49,267 bases of DNA from UBA1081 sp045636025 (GCA_045636025.1 JAZTWP010000096.1:1-49267); one strand, 5' to 3'. Numbered from the stretch's first letter, positions 15,770-24,592 are shown. Made by a program: numbers and translations. Notes: generated by a model from the letters alone, not told the origin.

Positions 15770-16639
15770 ATGGCAGATGCAATCAAACAGCAGGTACAAT
15801 GGTTTCCCGGTCATATGGCGAAAACAAGAAGACTTATCAAAGAACAGCTCCGTCAGGTGGACGCTGTTACAATGCTTCTTGATGCCAGAATTCCTGAAAG
15901 CAGTAAGAATCCCGAAATAGATGAACTTATTCAGGGTAAGCCTACCATCATTCTGTTCAATAAAGCCGATCTTGCTGACAGTAATGCAACAAAGCAGTGG
16001 ATTGAATATTATGCAAAAAAAGGTGCCGCATCACTTGAAGTTGACTGCAGAACAGGTAAAGGTCTCAATAAATTCAGACCTCTGGTAAGAGAAGTTCTTG
16101 CAGATACAATAAAGCGTAATGAAGAAAAAGGTATGCCCGGTAAAACACTCAGAATTATGGTTGTAGGTATTCCCAATACAGGTAAATCTTCATTCATAAA
16201 TAAAATGGGTGCAGGCGGCAAAGCAAAAGTTGAAGACAGAGCAGGTGTCACACGCAACAATCAGTGGTTTGTTATCGGCGGTGGTATTGAAATGCTTGAT
16301 ACACCGGGCGTTCTTTGGCCTAAATTTGAGGATCCCGAAGTAGGTGACAAGCTTGCTTTCACAGGCGGTGTAAAAGATCAGATTCTCGATATTGAAACAC
16401 TTGCAGTAAGATTCCTTCAGGTAATGAAAGACAATTATTCTGACAGACTCAGAGAAAGATATAAAATTGATGATTTTGAAGACCTTGAATCTTGGGAAAT
16501 TCTTGAACTTATTGGTAAAAAAAGAGGTATGATGATCCGTGGCGGTGAAATCGATACAATGCGCGCATCTGTTGCGGTACTTGATGAATACAGAGGCGGA
16601 AAATTCGGCAGAATGACTCTTGAGTGGGTGAAAAAATGA
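15770..16639 (+). CDS. rbgA: Ribosome biogenesis GTPase RbgA/YlqF
   Basis: A 289-residue circularly permuted GTPase needed for late 50S subunit assembly. Motif order is permuted as in the family: NKAD (residues 64-67), then GIPNTGKS (133-140), then DTPG (177-180). The N-terminal WFPGHMAKT signature and the C-terminal RNA-binding helical domain are present. The start is ATG 15770 behind a strong GGAAGGTGA; a TTG at 15755 overlaps the T-rich tail and is rejected. Its stop overlaps the rnhB start as ATGA. The rplS-rbgA-rnhB order matches Bacillus. Confidence 0.96.
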   Translation: MADAIKQQVQWFPGHMAKTRRLIKEQLRQVDAVTMLLDARIPESSKNPEIDELIQGKPTIILFNKADLADSNATKQWIEYYAKKGAASLEVDCRTGKGLNKFRPLVREVLADTIKRNEEKGMPGKTLRIMVVGIPNTGKSSFINKMGAGGKAKVEDRAGVTRNNQWFVIGGGIEMLDTPGVLWPKFEDPEVGDKLAFTGGVKDQILDIETLAVRFLQVMKDNYSDRLRERYKIDDFEDLESWEILELIGKKRGMMIRGGEIDTMRASVAVLDEYRGGKFGRMTLEWVKK

Positions 16640-17235
16640 CATATGAATTTGAAAATAAGGCACACGAAGAAGGCTATAAAATAGTCTGTGGTGTTGACGA
16701 AGCAGGCAGAGGTCCTCTTGCAGGTCCCGTTTATGCTGCAGCGGTAATTCTTCCCGATGGTCTTGAAGAAATGGGTATTAATGACTCAAAGAAAATGACG
16801 GAAAAGAAAAGAGAAGCTCTTTTTGATATCATTGTAGAAAACGCAACTGCTTACGGCATCGGTTTTGCAACAGAAAAAGAGATTGATGAAATCAATATTC
16901 TTAATGCAACTTTTCTTGCAATGAGAAGAGCTGTTGAGGCAATGGGCGTAAAACCCGATCTTGTCCTTGTTGACGGTAACAGAAAACCCGGCACCGGCTA
17001 TGAAGAAATTACTCTTGTCAAAGGCGATGCAAAGTCAATTTCTATTTCTGCAGCATCAATTCTTGCAAAAGTCAGCAGAGACAGATATATGAAAGACCTT
17101 GCTGAAAGACACCCTGAATATAAATTTGAACAGCACAAGGGATACGGTACAAAGCTTCATTATGAAATGATTGAACAGTACGGTATTCTTCCTGACCACA
17201 GACGCTCATTCCTTAAAAAGATTCTTGAAAAATGA
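16636..17235 (+). CDS. rnhB: Ribonuclease HII
   Basis: A 199-residue RNase HII that removes ribonucleotides and RNA primers from DNA. The DEAGRGPLAGPV active-site loop (Asp21, Glu22) and the DSKK, DGN and KGDAKSISISAASILAK segments are present, and the C-terminal HKGYGTKLHYE is complete. The start at ATG 16636 overlaps the rbgA stop as ATGA, with GGGTGA upstream; an open GTG at 16624 is not used. Its own stop again overlaps the next start as ATGA, so rbgA, rnhB and yraN are translationally coupled. Confidence 0.96.
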   Translation: MTYEFENKAHEEGYKIVCGVDEAGRGPLAGPVYAAAVILPDGLEEMGINDSKKMTEKKREALFDIIVENATAYGIGFATEKEIDEINILNATFLAMRRAVEAMGVKPDLVLVDGNRKPGTGYEEITLVKGDAKSISISAASILAKVSRDRYMKDLAERHPEYKFEQHKGYGTKLHYEMIEQYGILPDHRRSFLKKILEK

Positions 17236-17585
17236 TAGGTGAGCCGAGAAAAACGGGTCTGCTGGGTGAGATTTATGCCTCAAGATTTCTTCGTGATAAT
17301 GGGTACAATATTTTAGCCGCAAACTTCAGAACTAAGAGCGGTGAAATTGATATTGTCGCTGAAATCGATGATATTATTTGTTTTGTTGAAGTCAAAACAA
17401 GAAAAGAAGGCGCTTATTTTGACCCTGCATATGCTGTTGACAAGAAAAAAGAAGAAAATGTAAAAAGCACTGCGGCAGCATTTATGTCTGCACTCAAAAT
17501 GAAAAAGCAGATGCGTTTTGACATAATTGAAGTGATATTGTCTGATAATGATTGTGAAGTCAGACTTATTGAAAATGCCTTTTAG
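17232..17585 (+). CDS. yraN: YraN/UPF0102 family nuclease-like protein
   Basis: A 117-residue UPF0102 protein with a restriction-endonuclease-like fold. The core motif is visible: G-E-I-D-I-V (SGEIDIVAE), then FVEVKTRK, matching the D-ExK active site of Holliday-junction-resolvase-like nucleases. Length is typical. Its position immediately after rnhB is conserved in many bacteria, which hints at a DNA-processing role, although the substrate is not established. The start overlaps the rnhB stop by four bases. Confidence 0.93.
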   Translation: MIGEPRKTGLLGEIYASRFLRDNGYNILAANFRTKSGEIDIVAEIDDIICFVEVKTRKEGAYFDPAYAVDKKKEENVKSTAAAFMSALKMKKQMRFDIIEVILSDNDCEVRLIENAF

Positions 17586-17594
17586 GGTGATATT

Positions 17595-18512
17595 ATGAGA
17601 TTTTTTGATTTACATTGTGATACAATAACAGAACTTGAAAAGAAAAATGAAAGCCTTGCAAAAAATGACGGGCATATTTCTCTTGATAAGGCTGAGTATC
17701 TTGATGAATATGTTCAGGATTATGCAATTTTTATTCCTGATGAATACAGAGGCAAAGCGGCAACCGATTACTTTGATCGTGTTTATGCTTTCTATAAAAA
17801 ACAGATTGAACTCTGCGGTATCAGTGAATATCACGAGAAGAAATATACAAAATTCAGATCTGTACTGTCTGTTGAAGGCGGTGCAGGTACGGGCGGCACG
17901 ATTGATGGTCTCCATCATCTTGCTGACTGCGGTGTAAAACTTATCACTATTACCTGGAATGGCAGAAATGAGCTTGCAAGCGGCTGTTTTGATGAAGACG
18001 ATATCGGTCTTACTGCATTCGGCAGAGAAGCGATAAGAGAAATGGAAAAACTGCATATCGCAGCGGACGTTTCCCATCTTTCAAAAAAAGGTTTCTATGA
18101 CCTTGCAGACCTTGCGGACAAGCCTTTTATGGCTTCACACTCCTGCATTGATATTGTTGATAATTTCAAGGCAAGACACAGAAATCTTACAAAAGATCAG
18201 GTTAAGATTATTGCTGAGCATAAAGGTGTAATCGGTATCAATCTTTGGGAAAAGCTTCTCGGTAATGATGATAATTCTTTTGATGCTGTTTATCGTCATA
18301 TGTCAGAGATAATTGATGTCGGCGGAGAGGATGTTATCGCTATGGGCACAGACTTTGACGGTTGTGACATTAATCCCGACCTTGCAGGAATTGAAAAGAT
18401 TATCACTCTGCGTGATTTTCTTTACGGAAAAGGTTTTTCTGATATTCTTCTTGATAAGATATTTTTCTCAAATGCAGACAGATTTTTTGCAAATCTTCTC
18501 TTTACAAAGTAA
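17595..18512 (+). CDS. Peptidase M19 (membrane/renal dipeptidase family)
   Basis: A 305-residue zinc dipeptidase-like protein. The N-terminal metal motif DLHCDT (residues 5-10), the central bridging glutamate in LSVEGG, two histidine positions (DVSHLS and ASHSCI) and GTDFDG near the C-terminus fit the M19 family, which splits a wide range of dipeptides. There is no signal peptide, so it is probably cytoplasmic. It follows yraN by nine bases with GGGTGA before ATG 17595, and probably ends the rplS transcript. The thrC promoter begins inside its last codons. Confidence 0.92.
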   Translation: MRFFDLHCDTITELEKKNESLAKNDGHISLDKAEYLDEYVQDYAIFIPDEYRGKAATDYFDRVYAFYKKQIELCGISEYHEKKYTKFRSVLSVEGGAGTGGTIDGLHHLADCGVKLITITWNGRNELASGCFDEDDIGLTAFGREAIREMEKLHIAADVSHLSKKGFYDLADLADKPFMASHSCIDIVDNFKARHRNLTKDQVKIIAEHKGVIGINLWEKLLGNDDNSFDAVYRHMSEIIDVGGEDVIAMGTDFDGCDINPDLAGIEKIITLRDFLYGKGFSDILLDKIFFSNADRFFANLLFTK

Positions 18513-18529
18513 GTTTGTTCTGCTATAAT
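18501..18529 (+). promoter_or_regulatory. Sigma-A promoter for thrC
   Basis: TTTACA (18501-18506), a 17-base spacer and a perfect TATAAT (18524-18529). The -35 box overlaps the final codons of the M19 gene. Confidence 0.72.
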
Positions 18530-18569
18530 AAAATGTGATTTTTTACTAATTGAAAGGATGTTCTCCAAA

Positions 18570-20069
18570 ATGTTTTATACATCAACAAGAGATAAGTCTC
18601 TCAAAGTGACATCAGCTGAAGCAATCACAAAAGGTATTTCAGCAGAAGGCGGACTTTTTGTTCCTTGTGAAATTCCTCACGTTGATCTTGAATTCATTGC
18701 TTCAATGAAAGATATGTCTTATATCGAAAGAGCAAAGAAAGTTCTTTCTCTTTACCTTACAGATTTCTCAGCAGAAGAAATTGCAGCATTTGTAGAAGGT
18801 GCATACAAAGATGGCAAGTTCTCATCAGATGAAGTTGCGCCCGTTGTAAACCTTCACGATAATGTGAATATTCTTGAACTCTGGCACGGTCCCACTTGTG
18901 CATTCAAGGATATGGCTCTTCAGCTTCTTCCTTACCTTCTTATCGGTTCATCAAAGAAGACTCTCAAGGATAAGGAAATTGTTATCCTCGTTGCAACATC
19001 AGGTGACACAGGTAAGGCTGCTCTTGAAGGCTTCAAGGATGTTGATTCAACAAAGATTCTTGTTTTCTATCCCAATGACGGTGTAAGCCCTATGCAGAAG
19101 CGTCAGATGTGCACACAGGAAGGTAACAATGTCGGTGTTTGTGCAATCAACGGTAACTTTGACGATGCTCAGACAGGCGTTAAGACAATCTTTACAGACG
19201 ATGAAATCAAGACTGTATTTGAAAAGAACAATCTTGTATTCTCTTCAGCTAACTCAATTAACTGGGGCAGACTTGTTCCTCAGATTGTTTACTATTTTTC
19301 AGCTTACTGTGATATGCTTAAGCAGGGTAAGATAGCTCTCGGTGACAAGATTAATGTTGTTGTTCCCACAGGTAACTTCGGTAACATTCTTGCTGCTAAC
19401 TATGCAATGAAGATGGGACTTCCTCTTGGTAAGCTTATCTGTGCTTCAAACGCTAACAACGTTCTCACAGATTTCATCACAACAGGTAAGTATGACAGAA
19501 ACAGAAGCTTCTTTGCTACTATTTCTCCCTCAATGGATATTCTTATCTCCTCAAACCTTGAAAGACTTATGTTCACTCTTCATGGTGAAGATGATGCAGC
19601 TGTAAGAGGTCTTTACGGCTCTCTTAAGGATAACGGTACATTTGAAGTATCAGCAGAAGTTCTTGAAAAAATCAAGGCTGTATACTCTGCAGGTTGCTGT
19701 GATGATGAATCAACAAAGGCAACAATCAAAGCAGTTTATGATAATTATGATTATCTTTGTGATACGCATACAGCAGTTGCAATCAAGGTTTATGATGACT
19801 ATGTAAAAGAAACAGGTGACAACACACCCGTTGTTATCGCTTCAACAGCAAGCCCCTATAAGTTCTGCGCAAGCGTTCTTACTGCAGTTGAAGGCAGTGC
19901 TGACGGTGACGAATTCTCAATGCTTACACAGCTTGAAGAAAAAACAGGAGTTATTGCTCCTGCTCAGCTTAAAGGTCTTGAAAACAAAGATGTTCGCTTC
20001 AGCAATGTCTGCGAAAAGGATGCAGACAGCATGAGAAAAGTTGTTTTCAATATGCTCGGTATCGAATAA
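18570..20069 (+). CDS. thrC: Threonine synthase
   Basis: A 499-residue PLP enzyme turning O-phosphohomoserine into threonine. The N-terminal FYTSTRDKS and GGLFVP, the PLP lysine Lys113 in WHGPTCAFKDMALQLLP, and the ATSGDTGKAA phosphate-binding loop identify the long threonine synthase class. The frame is open from ATG 18558, but that codon overlaps the AAAGGA Shine-Dalgarno and the normal family N-terminus begins at ATG 18570. It is a single-gene unit between a promoter and a hairpin terminator. Its substrate requires a homoserine kinase, which may be the apgM-like protein at 460-1668. Confidence 0.96.
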   Translation: MFYTSTRDKSLKVTSAEAITKGISAEGGLFVPCEIPHVDLEFIASMKDMSYIERAKKVLSLYLTDFSAEEIAAFVEGAYKDGKFSSDEVAPVVNLHDNVNILELWHGPTCAFKDMALQLLPYLLIGSSKKTLKDKEIVILVATSGDTGKAALEGFKDVDSTKILVFYPNDGVSPMQKRQMCTQEGNNVGVCAINGNFDDAQTGVKTIFTDDEIKTVFEKNNLVFSSANSINWGRLVPQIVYYFSAYCDMLKQGKIALGDKINVVVPTGNFGNILAANYAMKMGLPLGKLICASNANNVLTDFITTGKYDRNRSFFATISPSMDILISSNLERLMFTLHGEDDAAVRGLYGSLKDNGTFEVSAEVLEKIKAVYSAGCCDDESTKATIKAVYDNYDYLCDTHTAVAIKVYDDYVKETGDNTPVVIASTASPYKFCASVLTAVEGSADGDEFSMLTQLEEKTGVIAPAQLKGLENKDVRFSNVCEKDADSMRKVVFNMLGIE

Positions 20070-20083
20070 TTATGTAAATAATT

Positions 20084-20109
20084 GAGGACGGTTATTGCCG
20101 TCCTCTTTG
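20084..20109. terminator. Terminator between thrC and the DUF1540 gene
   Basis: A perfect 8-bp stem GAGGACGG/CCGTCCTC (20084-20091 with 20098-20105) around TTATTG. The T-tail is short on the plus strand, and an AT-rich flank exists on the other side, so it may serve both convergent genes. Confidence 0.7.
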
Positions 20110-20118
20110 CTGATTGAA

Positions 20119-20280
20119 TCAGCCTTTCATTGTTGTGTCATTCATCTTGAATGTTTCACAAGCTGTTTCGCCGCACTTGCATGCTGTACTGTTGCCGACT
20201 GTGATGCAGTCAGCTGTGCAGTTGTTCTGAGTTGTGTGATAAACACAGTTCTTTACTTCGCATCTGATTTTGTTTTCCAT
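20119..20280 (-). CDS. DUF1540 domain small protein
   Basis: A 53-residue cysteine-rich protein of the DUF1540 type. It shows the spacing CEVKNCVYH, NNCTADCITVG, then ACKCGETACETF, which gives eight cysteines and suggests metal binding. The usual DUF1540 core (CxVxxCxYN...C.A..I.V and C.TF) is clear. AAAGGTGA lies about 7 bases before the ATG at 20280. It is divergent from the metallophosphoesterase gene. A 75-codon plus-strand frame over the same stretch has no Shine-Dalgarno and is its shadow. Function is unknown; such proteins are common in spore-forming Firmicutes. Confidence 0.88.
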   Translation of the reverse strand: MENKIRCEVKNCVYHTTQNNCTADCITVGNSTACKCGETACETFKMNDTTMKG

Positions 20281-20401
20281 GATTCAATCACCTTTGTTTT
20301 TTGCCCGAAGGCTGTATATTAAAGAGAATTCTCTTGATGTTATTATTGACCGGTAAAACGGATTTATATTAAGAAAATTTTTCCTGAAAGGAGAGTAGTG
20401 T

Positions 20402-21091
20402 ATGAATTTGTTTGCAATCGGTGACACTCATCTGTCATTCGGTAAAGATAAGCCCATGGATATTTTCAAGGGTTGGGATAATTATGTTGAAAGACTTCAG
20501 AAACAATGGAATGCAGTAGTCTCCGATAATGATACTGTTGTTATTAATGGTGATATTTCCTGGTCAATGAAGCTTTCTGAGTGTTATGAAGACTTTAAGT
20601 TTCTTCACGAACTCAAGGGCAAAAAAATTATTATGAAGGGTAATCACGATTATTGGTGGACAACTCTCAATAAAATGAATAATTACCTGGCAGAGCAGAA
20701 TTTTGATTCTATTCAGATTCTTTTCAATAATTCATTTGCGTTTGGTGATTATGCGGTATGCGGCACTAGAGGTTGGTTTTACGATTCTCCGGAGAGTGAT
20801 AAAAAGGTTGTTCTTCGTGAGAGACAGCGACTTATCCGCTCAATTGAATCAGCAATTGATATAGGAAAAGAGCCGATTGTATTTCTTCATTATCCTCCTC
20901 TTTTTGAAGACAGAGAATGCGAAGAGATATATAGCGTGTTGCTTGAATACAATATAAAACGTTGTTTTTTCGGTCATGTTCACGGTGATACGACAGGCAG
21001 ATATGACAATTTTGAACGTGACGGAATAAAATTTTCTTTGATTTCGGGTGACAGACTCGGTTTTTGTCCAAAATTAATAGAAAAAGCATAA
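20402..21091 (+). CDS. Calcineurin-like metallophosphoesterase
   Basis: A 229-residue metal-dependent phosphoesterase. All five family motifs are seen in order: GDTHLSF (residues 7-13), NGDISW, KGNHDYWW, LHYPP and GHVHGD. There is no membrane segment or signal peptide. Bacterial members of this size are YkuE-like or general phosphodiesterases; the substrate cannot be told. GAAAGGAGAG precedes ATG 20402 by about 6 bases. The upstream spacer (20281-20401), shared with the divergent DUF1540 gene, contains a 14-base perfect palindrome but no convincing promoter pair. Confidence 0.92.
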   Translation: MNLFAIGDTHLSFGKDKPMDIFKGWDNYVERLQKQWNAVVSDNDTVVINGDISWSMKLSECYEDFKFLHELKGKKIIMKGNHDYWWTTLNKMNNYLAEQNFDSIQILFNNSFAFGDYAVCGTRGWFYDSPESDKKVVLRERQRLIRSIESAIDIGKEPIVFLHYPPLFEDRECEEIYSVLLEYNIKRCFFGHVHGDTTGRYDNFERDGIKFSLISGDRLGFCPKLIEKA

Positions 21092-21130
21092 AATATTTCC
21101 ATTATTTCTTCATATTTTTTGAAATAACAG

Positions 21131-21159
21131 TAGAAATTTTCGGAATTATTTGCTATAAT
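21131..21159 (+). promoter_or_regulatory. Extended -10 promoter for tig
   Basis: A weak -35 TAGAAA (21131-21136), a 17-base spacer and TGCTATAAT, an extended -10 ending at 21159. It lies about 55 bases before the tig start. Confidence 0.65.
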
Positions 21160-21213
21160 ACAAAAGTTAAAATATATCATCTCATATTTACTATGAGAAT
21201 GGAGGAAAAACTA

Positions 21214-22593
21214 ATGAGCTTAAAATCATGTGAAAAAACAGGAACAAATGAAGTAACACTTGAGCTTTCTATCAGTGCAGAAGCTTTTGCTGATGCAAAC
21301 AACAAAGCTTACAACAAGGTTAAGAAGAATATCGCTGTTCCCGGTTTCAGAAAGGGTAAAGCACCCAAAGCATTTATCGAAAAGTACTACGGTGAAGGTG
21401 TATTCTATGATGATGCACTTGAAATCGCATTCCCCGCAGCATACGAAGCAGCTGTTGCTGAAGCAGGTATTGATCCCGTTGACAATCCCTTTGATTTTGA
21501 CATCAAGACAGTTGGTAAAGACGGTGTAGAACTTTCATGTAAAGTTACAGTTAAGCCCGAAATCGAACTCGGCGATTACAAGGGTCTTAAGGCTGAAAAG
21601 GCTGCTGTTGAAGTTACAGCAGAAGAAGTTGAAGCTGAACTCAAGAGAAAGCAGGAAGACAATTCAAGAATCGTTGATGTTGATGACAGAGCAGTTGTTG
21701 ACGGTGATATCGTTACAATCGACTATGAAGGCTTCAATGATGGTGTAGCATTTGACGGTGGCAAGGCTGAAGGTTTTGACCTTACAATCGGCAGCGGTCA
21801 GTTCATTCCCGGTTTTGAAGAAAAGATCATCGGTCACAACATCGGTGAAGAATTTGATATCGACGTTACATTCCCCGAAGAATATCACGCAGAAGATCTT
21901 GCAGGTAAGCTCGTTGTATTCAAAATCAAGCTTCACGGCATCAAGGTAAAGGAACTTCCCGAACTTGATGACGAGTTTGTAAAGGATATCAGCGAATTCG
22001 ATACAATCGATGAACTCAAGGCTGATGTTGAAAAGACACTTACAGAAGCTAAGCAGAAGAATGCTGACAAGGAATTCGAATCAAAGCTTCTTGATATGGT
22101 AGTTGAAGCAGTTAAGGGGGAAATTCCCGAATGTATGATTGAAACATCAATCGACAATATGCTTCAGGATATGGATTACAGACTTCAGATGCAGGGTCTT
22201 AACCTCAAGACATATCTTATGTACACAGGTATGGACGAAAAGACAGTAAGAGAGCAGTACAAGGCTCAGGCTGAAAAAGAAGTTAAGCTTATGCTTGCTC
22301 TTGAAAAGATTGTTTCTCTTGAGGGCATCGAAGCAACTGATGAAGATGTTAATGAACTTTATCAGTCATATGCTGATGCATACTCAATGGATATTGACCA
22401 GATCAAGGCTGCTATCCCCGAGAAGACAGCTAAGGGCGATATCGTAAACAAGAAGGCAGTTGAATTCGTTGTTGCAAACGCAAAGGCTGCAAAGCCCAGA
22501 AAGACAGCTGCTAAGAAGACAACAACAAAGAAGACAACTAAGAAGGCAGAAGCTGCAGAGGAAGCTCCCGCAGCTGAAGAAACAGCAGAATAA
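21214..22593 (+). CDS. tig: Trigger factor
   Basis: A 459-residue ribosome-bound chaperone and prolyl isomerase. The N-terminal ribosome-binding signature PGFRKGKAPK is at about residues 44-53. The FKBP-type PPIase domain (VDGDIVTIDYEGFNDG... IPGFEEKIIGHNIGEE) follows, then the helical C-terminal domain. GGAGG at 21201-21205 fixes the start at ATG 21214; a longer open frame from 21064 crosses the promoter and is rejected. The last 37 residues (about 423-459) form an unusual Lys/Ala/Thr-rich then Glu/Ala-rich tail. It heads the conserved tig-clpP-clpX cluster of folding and proteolysis genes. Confidence 0.96.
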   Translation: MSLKSCEKTGTNEVTLELSISAEAFADANNKAYNKVKKNIAVPGFRKGKAPKAFIEKYYGEGVFYDDALEIAFPAAYEAAVAEAGIDPVDNPFDFDIKTVGKDGVELSCKVTVKPEIELGDYKGLKAEKAAVEVTAEEVEAELKRKQEDNSRIVDVDDRAVVDGDIVTIDYEGFNDGVAFDGGKAEGFDLTIGSGQFIPGFEEKIIGHNIGEEFDIDVTFPEEYHAEDLAGKLVVFKIKLHGIKVKELPELDDEFVKDISEFDTIDELKADVEKTLTEAKQKNADKEFESKLLDMVVEAVKGEIPECMIETSIDNMLQDMDYRLQMQGLNLKTYLMYTGMDEKTVREQYKAQAEKEVKLMLALEKIVSLEGIEATDEDVNELYQSYADAYSMDIDQIKAAIPEKTAKGDIVNKKAVEFVVANAKAAKPRKTAAKKTTTKKTTKKAEAAEEAPAAEETAE

Positions 22594-22650
22594 TCTGAAT
22601 AAATATTCTGCAAGTGTACTATAATTTAAGAGTCCAAGGAGGTTTTTAGT

Positions 22651-23232
22651 ATGGCATTGGTACCTACCGTCATTGAACAGACAAACAGAGGCGAGAGAGC
22701 CTATGATATCTTTTCACGTCTTCTCAATGACAGAATTATAGTTCTTTCAGATGAAGTCAATGACGCAACTGCAAGTCTTGTCGTTGCACAGCTTCTTTTC
22801 CTTGAGAGTCAGGATCCCGAAAAGGATATAAGTCTTTATATCAACAGTCCCGGCGGTTCAGTTTCCGCAGGTATGGCTATCTATGATACAATGCAGTACA
22901 TCAAGTGTGATGTTTCAACTATCTGTATGGGTATGGCTGCATCAATGGGCGCATTCCTTCTTTCCAGCGGTGCAAAGGGTAAGAGATATGCTCTTCCCAA
23001 CAGCCTTGTTATGATTCATCAGCCTCTCGGCGGTGCTAAAGGTCAGGCAACTGATATTGAAATCGTAGCAAAGCAGATTCTCAAAACAAAGGAAAATCTT
23101 AACAGAATTCTTGCAGAGAATACAGGCAAACCCATTGAGCAGATTTATGCAGACACAGAGCGTGATAACTATATGTCAGCAGAGGAAGCTATGGAATATG
23201 GCCTTGTAGATAAGGTTATTGCACACAGATAA
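22651..23232 (+). CDS. clpP: ATP-dependent Clp protease proteolytic subunit
   Basis: A 193-residue ClpP serine protease, assembling as two heptameric rings that degrade proteins fed by ClpX or ClpC. The catalytic triad Ser98 (MAASMGAF), His123 (MIHQPLGG) and Asp172 (ERDNYMS) is intact. The N-terminal LVPTVIEQTNRGERAYDIFSR is typical and short, as in mature ClpP. AAGGAGG lies about 7 bases before the ATG. A TATAAT at 22620-22625 upstream could be a -10, but no convincing -35 accompanies it, so co-transcription with tig is also possible. Confidence 0.98.
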   Translation: MALVPTVIEQTNRGERAYDIFSRLLNDRIIVLSDEVNDATASLVVAQLLFLESQDPEKDISLYINSPGGSVSAGMAIYDTMQYIKCDVSTICMGMAASMGAFLLSSGAKGKRYALPNSLVMIHQPLGGAKGQATDIEIVAKQILKTKENLNRILAENTGKPIEQIYADTERDNYMSAEEAMEYGLVDKVIAHR

Positions 23233-23239
23233 TTTTTTG

Positions 23240-23276
23240 ATCGGGCAGATCATAACGGTTTGCCCGATTATTTTTT
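23240..23276 (+). terminator. Hairpin with T-tail between clpP and clpX
   Basis: An 8-bp stem ATCGGGCA/TGCCCGAT (23240-23247 with 23261-23268), extendable by two pairs, with a 13-base loop and a T-rich tail. It is probably a partial terminator that sets the clpP:clpX ratio. Confidence 0.65.
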
Positions 23277-23296
23277 GATTAGGAGTTGAATTACAT

Positions 23297-24589
23297 TTGG
23301 CTAAGAATGGAAATTCAAGAGATAATTCAGTTTGTTGTTCGTTTTGTAAGAAACCGCAGAATCTTGTCCGTAAGCTGATTGCAGGACCTGATAATGTGTT
23401 TATATGCGATGAATGTACGGCACTTTGCAGCGAAATTGTTGCAGAGGAAACTTATTATGAAGAAAAGAAGTCTAAAAAAGCACTTAAAAGAGATCTTCCT
23501 AAGCCTGCAGATATCAAAAACAAACTTGATGAATATGTAATCGGTCAGGACAGCGCAAAAACTGCTCTTTCCGTTGCTGTTTATAATCACTATAAGAGAA
23601 TTTATTACGGTGCAGACTGTGATGTTGATATCCAGAAGAGTAATGTTCTTCTTCTCGGCCCTACAGGTGTAGGTAAAACTATGCTTGCACAGACTCTTGC
23701 AAAGATTATTGACGTACCTTTTGCAATCGCTGATGCAACAACTCTTACAGAAGCAGGTTATGTCGGTGAAGATGTTGAAAATATTCTTCTCCGCCTTATT
23801 CAGGCTGCCGATTTTGATATTGAACGTGCTGAAAGAGGTATTATCTATGTTGATGAAATTGATAAGATTTCACGTCGTTCAGAAAATCCCTCAATAACTA
23901 GAGACGTAAGCGGTGAAGGCGTTCAGCAGGCACTTCTTAAGATTCTTGAAGGCACAGTTGCAAATGTTCCTCCTCAGGGCGGAAGAAAGCATCCTCAGCA
24001 GGAATTCATTCAGATAGACACAACTAATATTCTGTTTATCTGTGGTGGTGCGTTTGACGGTATTGAAAAAATTATCGAAAAGCGTATGGGTAATTCCGTA
24101 ATCGGTTTCGAAGCACAGGTAAAATCAAAGGCAGAGGTTGACAGTGACTATATTATGTCACTTGCAACTCCTCAGGACATTATCAAATTCGGTCTCATTC
24201 CCGAACTTGTAGGTCGTGTACCTGTTATTACTCCGCTTAAGAATCTTGACAGAGATTCTCTTGTCAGAATTCTCAAGGAACCTAAAAATTCAATTACAAA
24301 ACAGTATGTTCAGCTTTTCAATATGGATGATGTTGAACTTGTATTTGAAGATGAGGCTCTTGAAGCTGTAGCGGAAATGGCTCTTGAGAAGAAAACAGGT
24401 GCAAGAGGTCTTCGTGCAATTATGGAAAAATCTTTGCTTGAACTTATGTATGAAGTACCCTCAGACAAATCTGTTGTCAGTGTTACAATTACAAAAGATT
24501 GTATCGAAAACGGTGGCGATCCGTTGTTTGTACGTGACGAATCTAAACTTGAAGAAGATTCAGACAAACCTGCAATCGCAGGTATCTGA
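23297..24589 (+). CDS. clpX: ClpX unfoldase, ATPase subunit of ClpXP
   Basis: A 430-residue AAA+ unfoldase delivering substrates to ClpP. The N-terminal zinc finger has C14, C17, C37 and C40; Walker A is GPTGVGKT (121-128); Walker B is IIYVDEIDK near 182; the pore and sensor region includes ANVPPQGGRKHPQQEF. The start is TTG at 23297 with AGGAG at 23281-23285; no in-frame ATG precedes the zinc finger. The order tig-clpP-clpX is standard in Firmicutes. A perfect bidirectional terminator follows three bases after the stop. Confidence 0.98.
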   Translation: MAKNGNSRDNSVCCSFCKKPQNLVRKLIAGPDNVFICDECTALCSEIVAEETYYEEKKSKKALKRDLPKPADIKNKLDEYVIGQDSAKTALSVAVYNHYKRIYYGADCDVDIQKSNVLLLGPTGVGKTMLAQTLAKIIDVPFAIADATTLTEAGYVGEDVENILLRLIQAADFDIERAERGIIYVDEIDKISRRSENPSITRDVSGEGVQQALLKILEGTVANVPPQGGRKHPQQEFIQIDTTNILFICGGAFDGIEKIIEKRMGNSVIGFEAQVKSKAEVDSDYIMSLATPQDIIKFGLIPELVGRVPVITPLKNLDRDSLVRILKEPKNSITKQYVQLFNMDDVELVFEDEALEAVAEMALEKKTGARGLRAIMEKSLLELMYEVPSDKSVVSVTITKDCIENGGDPLFVRDESKLEEDSDKPAIAGI

Positions 24590-24592
24590 TAA

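Noticed and set aside
20095..20322. A 75-codon plus-strand cysteine-rich frame
   Set aside because: The opposite strand encodes a clear DUF1540 protein with a Shine-Dalgarno; this frame has neither a start signal nor a family.
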